From positions 7,626,001 through 7,690,000 of the forward strand of contig NZ_CP136624.1 in assembly GCF_032917945.1 (NCBI RefSeq): a stretch of DNA of 64,000 nt, written 5' to 3'. The notes below the pieces were generated by a model, which did no database searches, was not told the origin of the DNA, and worked only from the letters and a program-made list of their open reading frames with translations. The DNA comes from Bradyrhizobium sp. sBnM-33. Lineage in GTDB: Bacteria > Pseudomonadota > Alphaproteobacteria > Rhizobiales > Xanthobacteraceae. The position numbers and the translations under genes were made by a program. Shown here piece by piece: positions 26,501-35,989 of the stretch. Every line of letters begins with the position of its first letter. Positions within the stretch are counted from its first letter, which is position 1.

Positions 26501-28276
26501 TCACACCAGCGCCTTGCCGCCGGCAAACGCCGCGGCGGTGGCTTCGTCAGTCGCTTCCACCGGCAGCAGCATTTCGTTGTGCGCCTTGCCGGACGGAATC
26601 ATCGGGAAGCAGTTTTCCAGCGCGGCGACGCGGCAATCGAACAGCACCGGACGCTTGACCTTGATCATCTCCTTGAGCGCGCCGTCGAGATCGCCAGGCT
26701 TGATCGCCTGGATGCCGACGCATCCGAAGGCGTCCGCGAGCTTGACGAAATCCGGCAGCGCTTCCGAATAGGAATGCGACAGCCGGTTGCCATGCAGGAG
26801 CTGCTGCCACTGCCGCACCATGCCCATGTACTGGTTGTTCAGGATGAAGATCTTGATCGGCAGTTCAAACTGAACCGCCGTCGACATCTCCTGCATCGTC
26901 ATCTGCACCGAGGCGTCGCCGGCAATGTCGATCACGAGGCTGTCAGGGTGCGCGACCTGCACGCCGAGCGCTGCCGGCAGGCCGTAGCCCATGGTGCCGA
27001 GACCGCCCGACGTCATCCAGCGATGCGGCTCCTCAAAACCGAAGAACTGCGCCGCCCACATCTGATGCTGGCCGACTTCGGTCGTGATGTAGGTGTCATG
27101 GCCGCGCGTCGCCTCGAACAGCTTCTGAATGGCGTATTGCGGCAGGATGACGTCGTTGCTCTTCTTGTAGGCGAGCGAATTGCGCGCACGCCAGGTGGCG
27201 ATCTCCTGCCACCAGCTCTTGATGTCGGGCTTCTTAGCCTCCGCCTTGAACACCTGCAGCAGGTCGCCGAGCACATTGCCGGCGTCGCCGATGATCGGCA
27301 CGTCGACGCGGATGTTCTTGTTGATCGAGGACGGATCGATATCAATGTGGATCTTCTTCGAGCCCGGCGAGAACGCGTCGGTGCGGCCTGTGATGCGGTC
27401 GTCGAAGCGCGCGCCGACGCACAGCATGACGTCGCAACCATGCATCGTCATGTTGGCCTCGTAGGTGCCGTGCATGCCGAGCATGCCGAGCCAGTTTTTG
27501 CCGGTCGCCGGGTAAGCGCCGAGCCCCATCAGGGTCGAGGTGATCGGAAAGCCTGTGACCTCGACGAGCTCGCGCAACAGCTTCGACGCCTCGGGTCCGG
27601 AATTGATGACGCCGCCGCCGGAATAGATCACCGGGCGCTTTGCGGCAGCCAATAGCGCCACCGCTTTTCGGATCTGTGCCGCATCGCCTTTCACTCGCGG
27701 GGTATAGGACACATGCACGTCGGACTTGCGCGGCGGATGATAGGTGCCGACCGCAAACTGCACGTCCTTGGGCACGTCGACCACGACGGGTCCGGGACGG
27801 CCCGTGGTCGCGACATAGAACGCCTCGTGCAGCACCTTGGCCAGATCGTTGACGTCGCGCACCAGCCAGTTGTGCTTGGTGCAGGGACGGGTGATGCCGA
27901 CAGTGTCGCATTCCTGGAACGCGTCGTTGCCGATCAGATGGGTGGGGACCTGGCCGGTGATGCACACCAGCGGGATCGAATCCATCAGCGCGTCCGTCAG
28001 CGGCGTCACCATGTTGGTGGCGCCTGGGCCTGACGTCACCAGCACCACGCCCGGCTTGCCGGTCGAGCGCGCGTAGCCCTCGGCCGCATGGCCGGCGCCC
28101 TGCTCGTGCCGCACCAGGATGTGCTCGACGTCGCTCTGCTGGAAAATTTCGTCGTAGATCGGAAGCACCGCGCCGCCGGGATAGCCGAAGATGTGCTGGA
28201 CGCCATGATCGATGAGCGCGCGCACGATCATCGCGGCGCCGGTCATCTGATTGGGGTCGTTGCTCTTGTCGGTCAT
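26501..28276 (-). CDS. ilvI: Acetolactate (acetohydroxyacid) synthase large subunit IlvI/IlvB
   Basis: 591-aa ThDP- and FAD-dependent catalytic subunit of AHAS, which condenses pyruvate with pyruvate or 2-oxobutyrate, the first common step of Val/Leu/Ile synthesis. The N-terminal segment HIFGYPGGAVLPIYDEIF, the central FAD region GLGAYPATGKNWLGMLGMHG and the ThDP motif GDASVQMTMQE followed by NNQYMGMVRQW are all present. It is preceded by a leader-peptide attenuator, so expression should respond to branched-chain aminoacyl-tRNA supply. Confidence 0.97.
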   Translation of the reverse strand: MTDKSNDPNQMTGAAMIVRALIDHGVQHIFGYPGGAVLPIYDEIFQQSDVEHILVRHEQGAGHAAEGYARSTGKPGVVLVTSGPGATNMVTPLTDALMDSIPLVCITGQVPTHLIGNDAFQECDTVGITRPCTKHNWLVRDVNDLAKVLHEAFYVATTGRPGPVVVDVPKDVQFAVGTYHPPRKSDVHVSYTPRVKGDAAQIRKAVALLAAAKRPVIYSGGGVINSGPEASKLLRELVEVTGFPITSTLMGLGAYPATGKNWLGMLGMHGTYEANMTMHGCDVMLCVGARFDDRITGRTDAFSPGSKKIHIDIDPSSINKNIRVDVPIIGDAGNVLGDLLQVFKAEAKKPDIKSWWQEIATWRARNSLAYKKSNDVILPQYAIQKLFEATRGHDTYITTEVGQHQMWAAQFFGFEEPHRWMTSGGLGTMGYGLPAALGVQVAHPDSLVIDIAGDASVQMTMQEMSTAVQFELPIKIFILNNQYMGMVRQWQQLLHGNRLSHSYSEALPDFVKLADAFGCVGIQAIKPGDLDGALKEMIKVKRPVLFDCRVAALENCFPMIPSGKAHNEMLLPVEATDEATAAAFAGGKALV

Positions 28277-28333
28277 GGTCTGCTCCGGATGCGCTTGTCG
28301 GCGCGGCTTCTTTCGGTTGTCTGTTTTGGGAAA

Positions 28334-28356
28334 TAAAAAAGGGCCCGAGAGGCCCC
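28334..28356 (-). terminator. Attenuator terminator of the ilvI leader
   Basis: On the minus strand GGGGCCTCTCGGGCCC (28356-28341) forms a 5-bp G/C stem with a TCTCG loop, followed directly by TTTTTTATTT (28340 onward). It is about 58 bases before the ilvI start and right after the leader peptide and its alternative stem, the position of an intrinsic attenuator terminator. Confidence 0.85.
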
Positions 28357-28358
28357 AT

Positions 28359-28406
28359 GCACACCGCCTGAATTTGGATGGCCGCTAGCCATCCCCGGCG
28401 GTGTGC
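28359..28406 (-). promoter_or_regulatory. ilvI leader pause/antiterminator stem
   Basis: GCACACCGCC (28406-28397, minus strand) and GGCGGTGTGC (28368-28359) are perfect inverted arms. Inside them GGATGGC and GCCATCC form a second stem around the leader stop codon region. The proximal arm overlaps codons of the leader peptide, so ribosome position would decide whether the stem forms. The distal arm ends two bases before the terminator hairpin. Confidence 0.75.
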
Positions 28407-28450
28407 CTGGGTACGACGACGATAAGGAGTTTGGTAATAATATTACGCAT
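28385..28450 (-). CDS. ilvL: ilv operon leader peptide
   Basis: A 21-codon frame starting at ATG 28450 and ending TAG at 28385. The product begins MRNIITKLLIVVVP: of residues 4-13, three are Ile, two Leu and three Val, all end products of the pathway. Such a run of regulatory codons just ahead of overlapping stems and a U-tract terminator is the hallmark of translation-coupled attenuation. No strong Shine-Dalgarno sequence is seen. It is too short for standard gene callers. Confidence 0.85.
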   Translation of the reverse strand: MRNIITKLLIVVVPRHTAGDG

Positions 28451-28601
28451 TTTGCGGCTCGGACTTCCCAAAGGTTGCGCGGTTATAGCTGCCGTACCCC
28501 GGAAGTCAAGGGAAGCACGCTTTCGGCGCGATTTGGGCAGTGTAGCGGTGTTCCGGGCATTCGGCGAGGGGGAATTTTATGCGTGCAGCCATGCGGGAGG
28601 C

Positions 28602-28690
28602 CCTAGCCCGGGTGGAGCGGAAGCGTAACCCGGGCCACGGTCGCCGCTGCGGAGAGAATCCCGGATTGCGCTTCGCTCCATTCGAGCTAC
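28602..28690. repeat. Intergenic repeat (family F), abutting the miaA 3' end
   Basis: Starts CCTAGCCCGGGTGGAGCGGA, has AACCCGGGCCAC in the middle and ATTGCGCTTCGCTCCAT at the end. CCCGGGT/ACCCGGG and GGAGCGGAAGC/GCTTCGCTCC are inverted blocks. Its right end touches the stop codon of miaA, so miaA transcripts end in it. Confidence 0.6.
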
Positions 28691-29614
28691 GAGGAGCGGG
28701 CTTCCACCCACCCCCTCGCCACCTCTGGCTTTACCCACTCGAACTCCGGCAACTGATGCCTAAACCACGTGAACTGCCGCTTGGCATAATGGCGGGTATC
28801 GGCGCGGCCGATTTCGGCGGCCTCCTCGCGCGTGATTTCACCCCTGAGGTGCCGGATCAGCGCCGGCACGCCATGGGCTTTCATCGCCGGCAGCAGGGGA
28901 TCGAGCTTTCGCGCGGCGAGCGCTGCGACCTCATCCAGCGCACCCGCGGCCAGCATCGCGCCGAATCGCGCATCAATCCGCGCATAAAGTTCTTCACGCT
29001 CGGGCGCGAGGAACAGCGCAGAGAATTCGCTCCGAGGCAGCAGCGGCGGCAGGCCCTCGCGATGCCAGTCCGGCAGTGCGCGTCCGGTGGCTTCGACGAC
29101 CTCCAGCGCTCGGGCAACGCGTGTGCGGTCGCGCGGCTTCAGGCGTTCGGCGGAGACGGGATCACGCCGCGCCAGCTCGGCGTGCAGCGCTTCGACGCCG
29201 TCGCGTTCCAGCCGCGCCCGAACGGCGTCGCGCACCTCGGCCGGGATCGGCGGCACCGCGGACAGGCCGCGCGTCAACGCCTTGAAGTACAGGCCGGAGC
29301 CGCCGACGAAGATCGGCAGGCGCTTTTGGCCGCGCGCCGCCGCCAACGCTCTTGCTGCATCCTCCACCCACGCTCCGGCCGAGAAATTGACTGAGGCATC
29401 GACATGGCCGTAGAGCCGGTGCGGCACGCGCGCTTCCTCCTCCGGCGTCGGCCGCGCCGTGATGATGCGGAGATCGCGATAGACCTGCATCGAATCGGTG
29501 TTGATGACGAAGCCACCGGTCTTTTGCGCCAATTCGAGCGCCAGGGCCGACTTGCCGCTGGCGGTCGGCCCTGCGATAAGCACGGCCTTGCTCAAATCTA
29601 GCTGATAAGCCTGC

Positions 29615-29616
<2 letters not shown>
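28687..29616 (-). CDS. miaA: tRNA dimethylallyltransferase MiaA
   Basis: 309-aa enzyme adding dimethylallyl to N6 of A37 in tRNAs reading UNN codons. P-loop GPTASGKS is at 16-23, DSMQVYRDL at 41-49 and the conserved [11 protein letters not shown] region at about 105-115. C-terminal [14 protein letters not shown] is the tRNA-binding signature. With ATG 29616 the start codon overlaps that of serB on the other strand. A TTG a few codons later (before [10 protein letters not shown]) is an alternative start that would relieve this overlap. Confidence 0.94.
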
Positions 29617-30520
<904 letters not shown>

Positions 30521-30530
30521 TCTCTCAACT

Positions 30531-30633
30531 GTCGTTACCCGCGAAAGCGGGTGATCCAGTATTCCAGAGACGTCAGCGATAGAACCGAAAGGCTGCGGCG
30601 TTCTGGATACTCCGCTTTCGCGGAGTATGACGA
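30531..30633. repeat. Intergenic palindromic repeat, family C copy 3
   Basis: Begins GTCGTTACCCGCGAAAGCGG then TGATCCAGTATTCCAGAGACG, and ends TTCTGGATACTCCGCTTTCG, CGGAGTATGACG. It shares the GATCCAGTATTCCAGAGACG block with copy 2. It lies between convergent serB and degP and could terminate both. Confidence 0.8.
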
Positions 30634-30637
30634 GTGA

Positions 30638-32146
30638 TCACTGCACGCCGAGCGCCACGAACCGCAATTCGCCCTCGCCATTCGACACCAGCAGCAGCAC
30701 CGATTTCTTGCCGTCCTTCTTGAGCTGATCGACGCGCTTCTTGATGTCGGCGGCGCTGGCGACCGCTTCCTGCGCCACCTCGACGATGACGTCGCCGGCG
30801 GAAAGCCGCTTTTCGGCGGCGTCGGAGGAGCCGTCGACACCGGTGATGATGACGCCTTTCACGCTCTCCTTGATCTTGTACTTCGTCCGCAGGTCCTTGC
30901 TCAGCGCGGCCAGATCGAGGCCGAGCGCCTTTTGCGTCACCGGCTTCTCGACAGGATCTTCCTTGGTCTTGGCGGCGGCCTGCTGCACCTTTTCAGTATC
31001 CTCGAGGCGACCGAGCGTAACCTTGCGGGTTTCCTCGTTACCCTTGCGGATGATGACGACGTCGACTTCCTTGCCGACGGCGGTATCGGCGACGACCCGG
31101 GAGAGATCCTTCGGGTCCTTGACGTCCTTGCCGTCGAACTTGACGACGACATCGCCGGGCTCGATGCCGGCAGGCTTGGCCGGTCCCTTCTCGTCGATGC
31201 CGGCGACCAGCGCGCCGCGAGCGGGCTTGATGTTGAGGCTTTCGGCGATCTCCTCGGTGACCTGCTGGATCCGCACGCCAAGCCAGCCGCGGCGCAGTTC
31301 GCCGAACTGCCGAAGCTGATCAACTACGGCGGCCACCGTCTTCGACGGTACCGCGAAGCCGAGGCCGATCGAACCGCCGGTCGGCGAGATGATCAGCGTG
31401 TTGACGCCGATCACTTCGCCTTCGAGGTTGAACAGCGGCCCGCCGGAATTGCCGCGGTTGATGGAGGCATCGGTCTGAATATAGCTGTCGTACGGCCCCT
31501 GGCTGATGTCGCGGTTGCGCGCCGACACGATGCCGGCCGTAACCGAGCCGCCGAGGCTGAACGGATTGCCGATCGCAATCACCCATTCGCCGAGCCGCAG
31601 CTTGTCGGAATCGCCGAATCTCACCGCGGTCACCGGCTTCACCGGCTTGAACTTCAAGACCGCAATATCGGTCTTCTTGTCGACGCCGACCAGTTCGGCC
31701 TTGATCTTGGTGCCGTCGTTCATGATCACGTTGATCTCGTCGGCATCCGCGATGACGTGATTGTTGGTGACGACGACGCCGGCGGCATCGATGATGAAAC
31801 CGGAGCCGAGCGAATTGGTCTTGCGCGGCGGCTGCATATCGCCGCCCTTGTCGCCGCCCTTGGGCAAGCCGCCGCGCCGGTTCTTGAAGAAGTCGTCAAA
31901 AAATTCCTCGAACGGCGAGCCCGGCGGCAATTGCGGCATCGCATCCCTGCCGGCGCCCTTGACCTCCACGCTCTGCGAGGTCGAGATATTGACAACGGAA
32001 TCGATCACCTTCTCGGCAATGTCGGCGATCCCATCCGGGCCGCGCGCGCTGGCCGGCACTGTAGCCAGCATACTGGCGGCACCGAGCGAGATCGCAATCC
32101 CCATCAGGCGCAGGCGGCTTTTCAAGGTGGGTCTGGCACCGGTCAT
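30638..32146 (-). CDS. degP: Do/DegP-type periplasmic serine protease
   Basis: 502-aa HtrA-family protease-chaperone of the envelope. Start ATG 32146 yields a signal peptide (LMGIAISLGAASMLATVPAS). The triad is H130 (NNHVIADAD), D160 (TDIAVLKF) and S234 (RGNSGGPLF). Two PDZ domains follow from about 280 and 400 (RRGWLGVRIQQ, then KGVIITGV). A Gly/Lys-rich linker (92-106) forms the LA-loop. It ends the thyA-to-degP gene string and follows DUF2065 and hflKC, which in many proteobacteria are neighbours. It degrades or refolds misfolded periplasmic proteins. Confidence 0.95.
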   Translation of the reverse strand: MTGARPTLKSRLRLMGIAISLGAASMLATVPASARGPDGIADIAEKVIDSVVNISTSQSVEVKGAGRDAMPQLPPGSPFEEFFDDFFKNRRGGLPKGGDKGGDMQPPRKTNSLGSGFIIDAAGVVVTNNHVIADADEINVIMNDGTKIKAELVGVDKKTDIAVLKFKPVKPVTAVRFGDSDKLRLGEWVIAIGNPFSLGGSVTAGIVSARNRDISQGPYDSYIQTDASINRGNSGGPLFNLEGEVIGVNTLIISPTGGSIGLGFAVPSKTVAAVVDQLRQFGELRRGWLGVRIQQVTEEIAESLNIKPARGALVAGIDEKGPAKPAGIEPGDVVVKFDGKDVKDPKDLSRVVADTAVGKEVDVVIIRKGNEETRKVTLGRLEDTEKVQQAAAKTKEDPVEKPVTQKALGLDLAALSKDLRTKYKIKESVKGVIITGVDGSSDAAEKRLSAGDVIVEVAQEAVASAADIKKRVDQLKKDGKKSVLLLVSNGEGELRFVALGVQ

Positions 32147-32300
32147 GTCGGCTCGTCTCCAAATGCTCAAATTTGGGCCCACAGTGCGCCCGAACGGGTC
32201 CGAGGCGCAAGCATCTGCGCCCGACATTCCGGCGAAAAATCGGCCGCTGGCGGCTCACGATTTCGTTGATATCACTTCGATTCGTGGAGGTTTGGGACGC

Positions 32301-32446
32301 CGTCGTTCCCCGCGCAAGCGGGCAGCGCTTGTCGCTGAGGGCGCGAAGCGAACCCCAATGTGCATTGCACATTGTGGAACCTCGGGATTCCCCGGTGCGC
32401 AATTGCGCACCTGAGGTCTGGCCCTTCGGACCATCCCGGAATGACG
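32301..32446. repeat. Intergenic palindromic repeat, family B copy 2
   Basis: Left end CGTCGTTCCCCGCGCAAGCG, inner palindrome GTGCGCAATTGCGCAC and right end CCTTCGGACCATCCCGGAAT. A second palindrome AATGTGCATTGCACATT lies at about 32352-32368. Located between degP and the DUF2065 gene. Confidence 0.8.
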
Positions 32447-32453
32447 GTGAAAC

Positions 32454-32654
32454 CTACCGCCGCACGAACCAGATCAGAAGCAGGCCGACGACCGCAGAAA
32501 CGATGCCGACGATCCGCAGGATATTATCCGGCGTCGCCAATGCGCTTTTCATCGCCCGGCGCATCCAGGCCGGGCTGGCTGCGAACATCAGGCCTTCGAG
32601 CACAAACAGGATGCCCACACCGATGAGGAAGTCGGCGAACGCAATTGACCTCAT
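32454..32654 (-). CDS. DUF2065 (YjeT-like) membrane protein
   Basis: 66-aa inner-membrane protein with two helices (about 7-25 and 45-64). The pattern FADFLIGVGILFVLEGLMFA and PDNILRIVGIVSAVVGLLLI fits DUF2065/YjeT. The family is typically encoded next to hflKC, as here, suggesting a role in FtsH-HflKC quality control, but its molecular function is unknown. It lies about 100 bases downstream of hflC. Confidence 0.85.
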   Translation of the reverse strand: MRSIAFADFLIGVGILFVLEGLMFAASPAWMRRAMKSALATPDNILRIVGIVSAVVGLLLIWFVRR

Positions 32655-32752
32655 CGGATGGCATCCCCCCGCTATTCAAGCGCCTTTTGCTTTTTTGCCG
32701 GCGAAGCGGCCCCCCGCTTCGCCGTAAACTGCGTGTTGTGCGGGCCGGCCCT

Positions 32753-33664
32753 TTAAGGCTTCGGTGCCGCCGCGGCCGCGGCGGCCGCCGGCGGACGCCC
32801 CGACGGATTGGCGAAGAAGCGGAAGAACTCGGAATCGGGCCGCAGCAGGAAACGGGTGTCGTTGGAGCGGAGCCCGGTCTCGTAGGCCGACATCGAACGA
32901 TAGAAGGCGAAGAAATCCGGATCCCGGCCATAGGCCTCGGCGAACAGCCGGTTGCGCTCGGCGTCACCCGCGCCGCGCGTCTGCTCGGCGGTCGAGTTGG
33001 CCTCCGCAATGATCACGGTTGCCTCGCGGTCGGCCCTCGAGCGGATCTCCTGCGCCTTCTGTCCGCCTTGGGCGCGGAACTCTGCCGCCTCGCGCTGCCG
33101 CTCGGTCTGCATGCGCTGATAGACCGCCTGGCTATTGGCCTCCGGCAGATCGGCACGGCGGATACGCACGTCAACCAACTCAATGCCGTACTGATCGGCT
33201 TCCCGGTCGAGTTGCTCGCGGATGCGCTGCATCAGGGTGTCGCGTTCGTCGCGCACTACGTTGATGAAGGGAACCTCGCCCAGCACGCGGCGCAGCGCCG
33301 CGTTCAGCAGCGTGGTGAGCTGGATGTTGGCCGCCTGGATCGAGCCGATGCTCTGATAGAAGCGCAGCGGGTTCTTGATCCGGTAACGGGCGAAGGCGTC
33401 GACCACGAGCCGCTTCTGGTCGGAAGCGATAACTTCCTGGGACGGATTTTCCAGATCGAGGATGCGCTTGTCGATGCTGATAACGGTGTCGATAAACGGC
33501 GCCTTGAAGTTCAGGCCCGGCTCGGACACGACGTCAACGGGCCGACCGAGCCGGACCACGAGCGCCTGCTCGGTCTGCGACACCGTGAATACCGAGCTGT
33601 AGCCCACGATCACTACCGCGAACAGCAGGATCAGGCTGACAATACCTGTAACCGGAGACCTCAT
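32753..33664 (-). CDS. hflC: HflC, SPFH-domain modulator of FtsH protease
   Basis: 303-aa protein with an N-terminal membrane anchor (about 6-25) and a periplasmic SPFH/band 7 domain (AFARYRIKNPLRFYQSIGS). A coiled, charged helix follows at about 180-235 (ERQREAAEFRAQGGQKAQEI), then an Ala/Pro-rich tail. With HflK it forms the large cage around FtsH that modulates degradation of membrane proteins. ATG overlaps the hflK stop as ATGA. Confidence 0.95.
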   Translation of the reverse strand: MRSPVTGIVSLILLFAVVIVGYSSVFTVSQTEQALVVRLGRPVDVVSEPGLNFKAPFIDTVISIDKRILDLENPSQEVIASDQKRLVVDAFARYRIKNPLRFYQSIGSIQAANIQLTTLLNAALRRVLGEVPFINVVRDERDTLMQRIREQLDREADQYGIELVDVRIRRADLPEANSQAVYQRMQTERQREAAEFRAQGGQKAQEIRSRADREATVIIAEANSTAEQTRGAGDAERNRLFAEAYGRDPDFFAFYRSMSAYETGLRSNDTRFLLRPDSEFFRFFANPSGRPPAAAAAAAAPKP

Positions 33665-34800
33665 CGCGAGCCTCCCTGCTGCTGCTGGCCAGCCGTCGGC
33701 GGCGGACGGCGCGGCGTCAACTCACTGAGCGGCAGATACGGCACGATGCTCTGTGCGGAGTTGCCGCCGTCATAGACCAGTTTCTCGGAGCCGCCGAGAA
33801 TCCGCTCCATCGTCTCCAGGTAAATTCGCTGGCGCGTCACGTCCGGTGCCTTCTTGTACTCGTCGTAGACCTTCTGGAAGCGCGCGCTCTGGCCCACGGC
33901 CTCGGCGACTGCCTGTTCCTTGTAACCTTCGGCGACCTGCAGGATCTGCGCGGCGCGTCCGCGGGCGTCGGGAATGACGCGGTTGGCGTAGGTCTGCGCC
34001 TCGTTCTGCTGCCGCTCGAAGTCGGCGCGCGCGGCCTGCACGTCACGGAACGCGTCGATCACCTGCGCAGGTGGGTCGACCTTCTGCATCTGCACCTGCG
34101 TGATCTGAACGCCGGAACCATAGGTATCCAGCGTCTTCTGCATCAGTTCGTGAACGCCCTGCTCGGTCAAGTTGCGGGCACCGGTGAGGATCGGCTGAAT
34201 CTGCGAACGCCCGATCACCTCACGCATCGCGCTTTCGGCCACCGCCTTCACCGTGCCTTCGGGATTCTGGATGTTGAAGAGGAAATTGCCGACGCCGTTC
34301 GGCTTGATCCGCCACAGCACCGTGAAGTCGACATCGACGATGTTTTCGTCGCCGGTCAGCATCAGGCTTTCTTCAGGCACGTCGCGCATGGTGCGGCCGC
34401 GCCGCGCCGGATCGTCGATCAGGCTCATGCCGATCGAAATGGTGGAGACGCGCAACGCCTTCGGCAGCAGCACGGTTTCGATCGGATAGGGCAGATGATA
34501 GTTCAGCCCGGGCTCGACGGTGCGTACATGCTTGCCGAAGCGCAGCACGACGCCGAGCTCTTCCGACTGCACGCGGAAGAATCCGGACAATCCCCAGATC
34601 ACCAGCGCGCCGGCCAGCACCAGTGCGATACCCATGCCGCTGAAATGGCCGCCCGGCAGAAGCTGCTGCAGCTTGTCCTGGCCGCGTCGCAGAAGGTCCT
34701 CGAGGTCAGGTGGCCTCGGCCCGGTAGACTGCGGACCGCCGCCCCATGGTCCCTTGGGACCCTGGCCCCATGGGCCCCCACCTTGATTCTTCCACGGCAT
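33661..34800 (-). CDS. hflK: HflK, SPFH-domain modulator of FtsH protease
   Basis: 379-aa partner of HflC. Start ATG 34800 gives the family Gly/Trp/Pro-rich cytoplasmic tail (MPWKNQGGGPWGQGPKGPW). A membrane helix lies near 57-75, then the SPFH domain (VLRFGKHVRTVEPGLNYHLP) and a long helical region (FERQQNEAQTYANRVIPDAR). It forms heteromeric HflKC cages regulating FtsH. It is located directly after folA on the same strand, about 170 bases away. Confidence 0.95.
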   Translation of the reverse strand: MPWKNQGGGPWGQGPKGPWGGGPQSTGPRPPDLEDLLRRGQDKLQQLLPGGHFSGMGIALVLAGALVIWGLSGFFRVQSEELGVVLRFGKHVRTVEPGLNYHLPYPIETVLLPKALRVSTISIGMSLIDDPARRGRTMRDVPEESLMLTGDENIVDVDFTVLWRIKPNGVGNFLFNIQNPEGTVKAVAESAMREVIGRSQIQPILTGARNLTEQGVHELMQKTLDTYGSGVQITQVQMQKVDPPAQVIDAFRDVQAARADFERQQNEAQTYANRVIPDARGRAAQILQVAEGYKEQAVAEAVGQSARFQKVYDEYKKAPDVTRQRIYLETMERILGGSEKLVYDGGNSAQSIVPYLPLSELTPRRPPPTAGQQQQGGSR

Positions 34801-34972
34801 TGTAAACTCTCCTCTGCGGGGGAACGGGCCCGCCTGCTCGGCGGTAGGCCTTAAGCCTCGCATATCCGCCCGGCTTTATAGGGGACCGCTAGGTCCCTTA
34901 CAACGCAAGCTTCCTCCACGAAGCAGCTATGCCTGACGCCATAATTGTCAATGTAAACATTGGTTAGCGAGG

Positions 34973-35485
34973 TTAATCCTGTTGGCGCCGACGAAATGTC
35001 ACATAGGAGAAATCGGCACTGTCGTCCGGACCGGCCGGATTCCGCACGCGCGCCACCTCTTCCCAGACGGCTAAATCGACCGCCGGGAAGTGCGTGTCGC
35101 CGTCGGGCCGGACGTGCACCTCGGTAATCTCCAGGCGATCGGCGCCGTCCATCCATTGCGCGTAGATTTCGGCGCCGCCGATCACCGCGATCTCAGTGGC
35201 GAAACGTCGCAGTGCATCGCCGGTGGCGATCGCCTTCGCGTTGCTGAACGAATGGGTAACCACCACGCCATCGGCGCGAAAACCAGCGTCGCGGGTGATG
35301 ACGATATTTGTCCGTCCGGGAAGCGGCCGGCCGATCGAGACGAAGGTCTTGCGGCCCATAACGACAGGTTTGCCCGAGGTCAGCGCCTTGAAGCGCGCCA
35401 TGTCCGATTTCAGCCGCCACGGAATGGCGCCCCCGGCTCCGATCACGCCGTTCTCGGCGACAGCGACGATGAGAACGATTTCCAT
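34973..35485 (-). CDS. folA: Dihydrofolate reductase
   Basis: 170-aa NADPH-dependent enzyme restoring tetrahydrofolate. The start MEIVLIVAVAENGVIG, the substrate-site IPWRLKSDMARFKALT (acidic D in the helix) and the NADPH sites GRKTF and IGGAEIY are all present. ATG overlaps the GNAT stop by one base (TAATG). Together with thyA two genes upstream it closes the dTMP/folate cycle: ThyA makes dihydrofolate, FolA reduces it. Confidence 0.96.
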   Translation of the reverse strand: MEIVLIVAVAENGVIGAGGAIPWRLKSDMARFKALTSGKPVVMGRKTFVSIGRPLPGRTNIVITRDAGFRADGVVVTHSFSNAKAIATGDALRRFATEIAVIGGAEIYAQWMDGADRLEITEVHVRPDGDTHFPAVDLAVWEEVARVRNPAGPDDSADFSYVTFRRRQQD

Positions 35486-35970
35486 TACCGCGTCCCTTCC
35501 GCCAGCGCCGCGAGCGCCGGACCGCCGACCCGGCACACCGTCCACTCGTCCATCAAGACCGCACCGAGCGACTTATAGAATTCAATAGACGGCGTATTCC
35601 AGTCGAGCACCGCCCACTGTAAGCGCGACCAGCCGTTCGCCACGCATTCCCTCGCGAGATGCACCAGCAGCGCCTTGCCGATTCCCTTACCGCGCAGCGC
35701 CGGGCGGACGAACAGATCTTCCAGATAGATGCCGGAGCGACCGCTGAAGGTTGAAAAATTCACGAACCAGACCGCGAAGCCGGCCGGCTCTCCGTCCCAC
35801 TCGGCAATCTCGCAGAACAGGCGCGGATTGGCGCCGAACAGCGCCGCATCGATACCGGCTTCGGTCGCTTCCACTTCGTGCAGCAGCTTTTCGTATTCGG
35901 CGAGTTCGCGAACGAAGGACAGGACAAGTCCCGCTTCGCCCGGGCGCGCGCGGCGGATCGTCAGCGACAT
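35485..35970 (-). CDS. GNAT family N-acetyltransferase
   Basis: 161-aa acetyl-CoA dependent transferase. Motif A is VRPALRGKGIGKALL (about residues 88-102), the acetyl-CoA pyrophosphate loop. The segment LVLSFVRELAEYEKLLHEV and GIYLEDLFVRP resemble diamine (spermidine/spermine) acetyltransferase-like members. Acceptor not proven. It is inserted between thyA and folA, with 19 bases to thyA and a one-base overlap with folA, so it is co-transcribed with the thymidylate genes. Confidence 0.9.
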   Translation of the reverse strand: MSLTIRRARPGEAGLVLSFVRELAEYEKLLHEVEATEAGIDAALFGANPRLFCEIAEWDGEPAGFAVWFVNFSTFSGRSGIYLEDLFVRPALRGKGIGKALLVHLARECVANGWSRLQWAVLDWNTPSIEFYKSLGAVLMDEWTVCRVGGPALAALAEGTR

Positions 35971-35989
35971 CAGATGCTCACACCGCTGG

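Noticed and set aside
30932..32269. 445-codon plus-strand frame opposite degP
   Set aside because: Low-complexity antisense frame without motifs; degP is clear on the minus strand.
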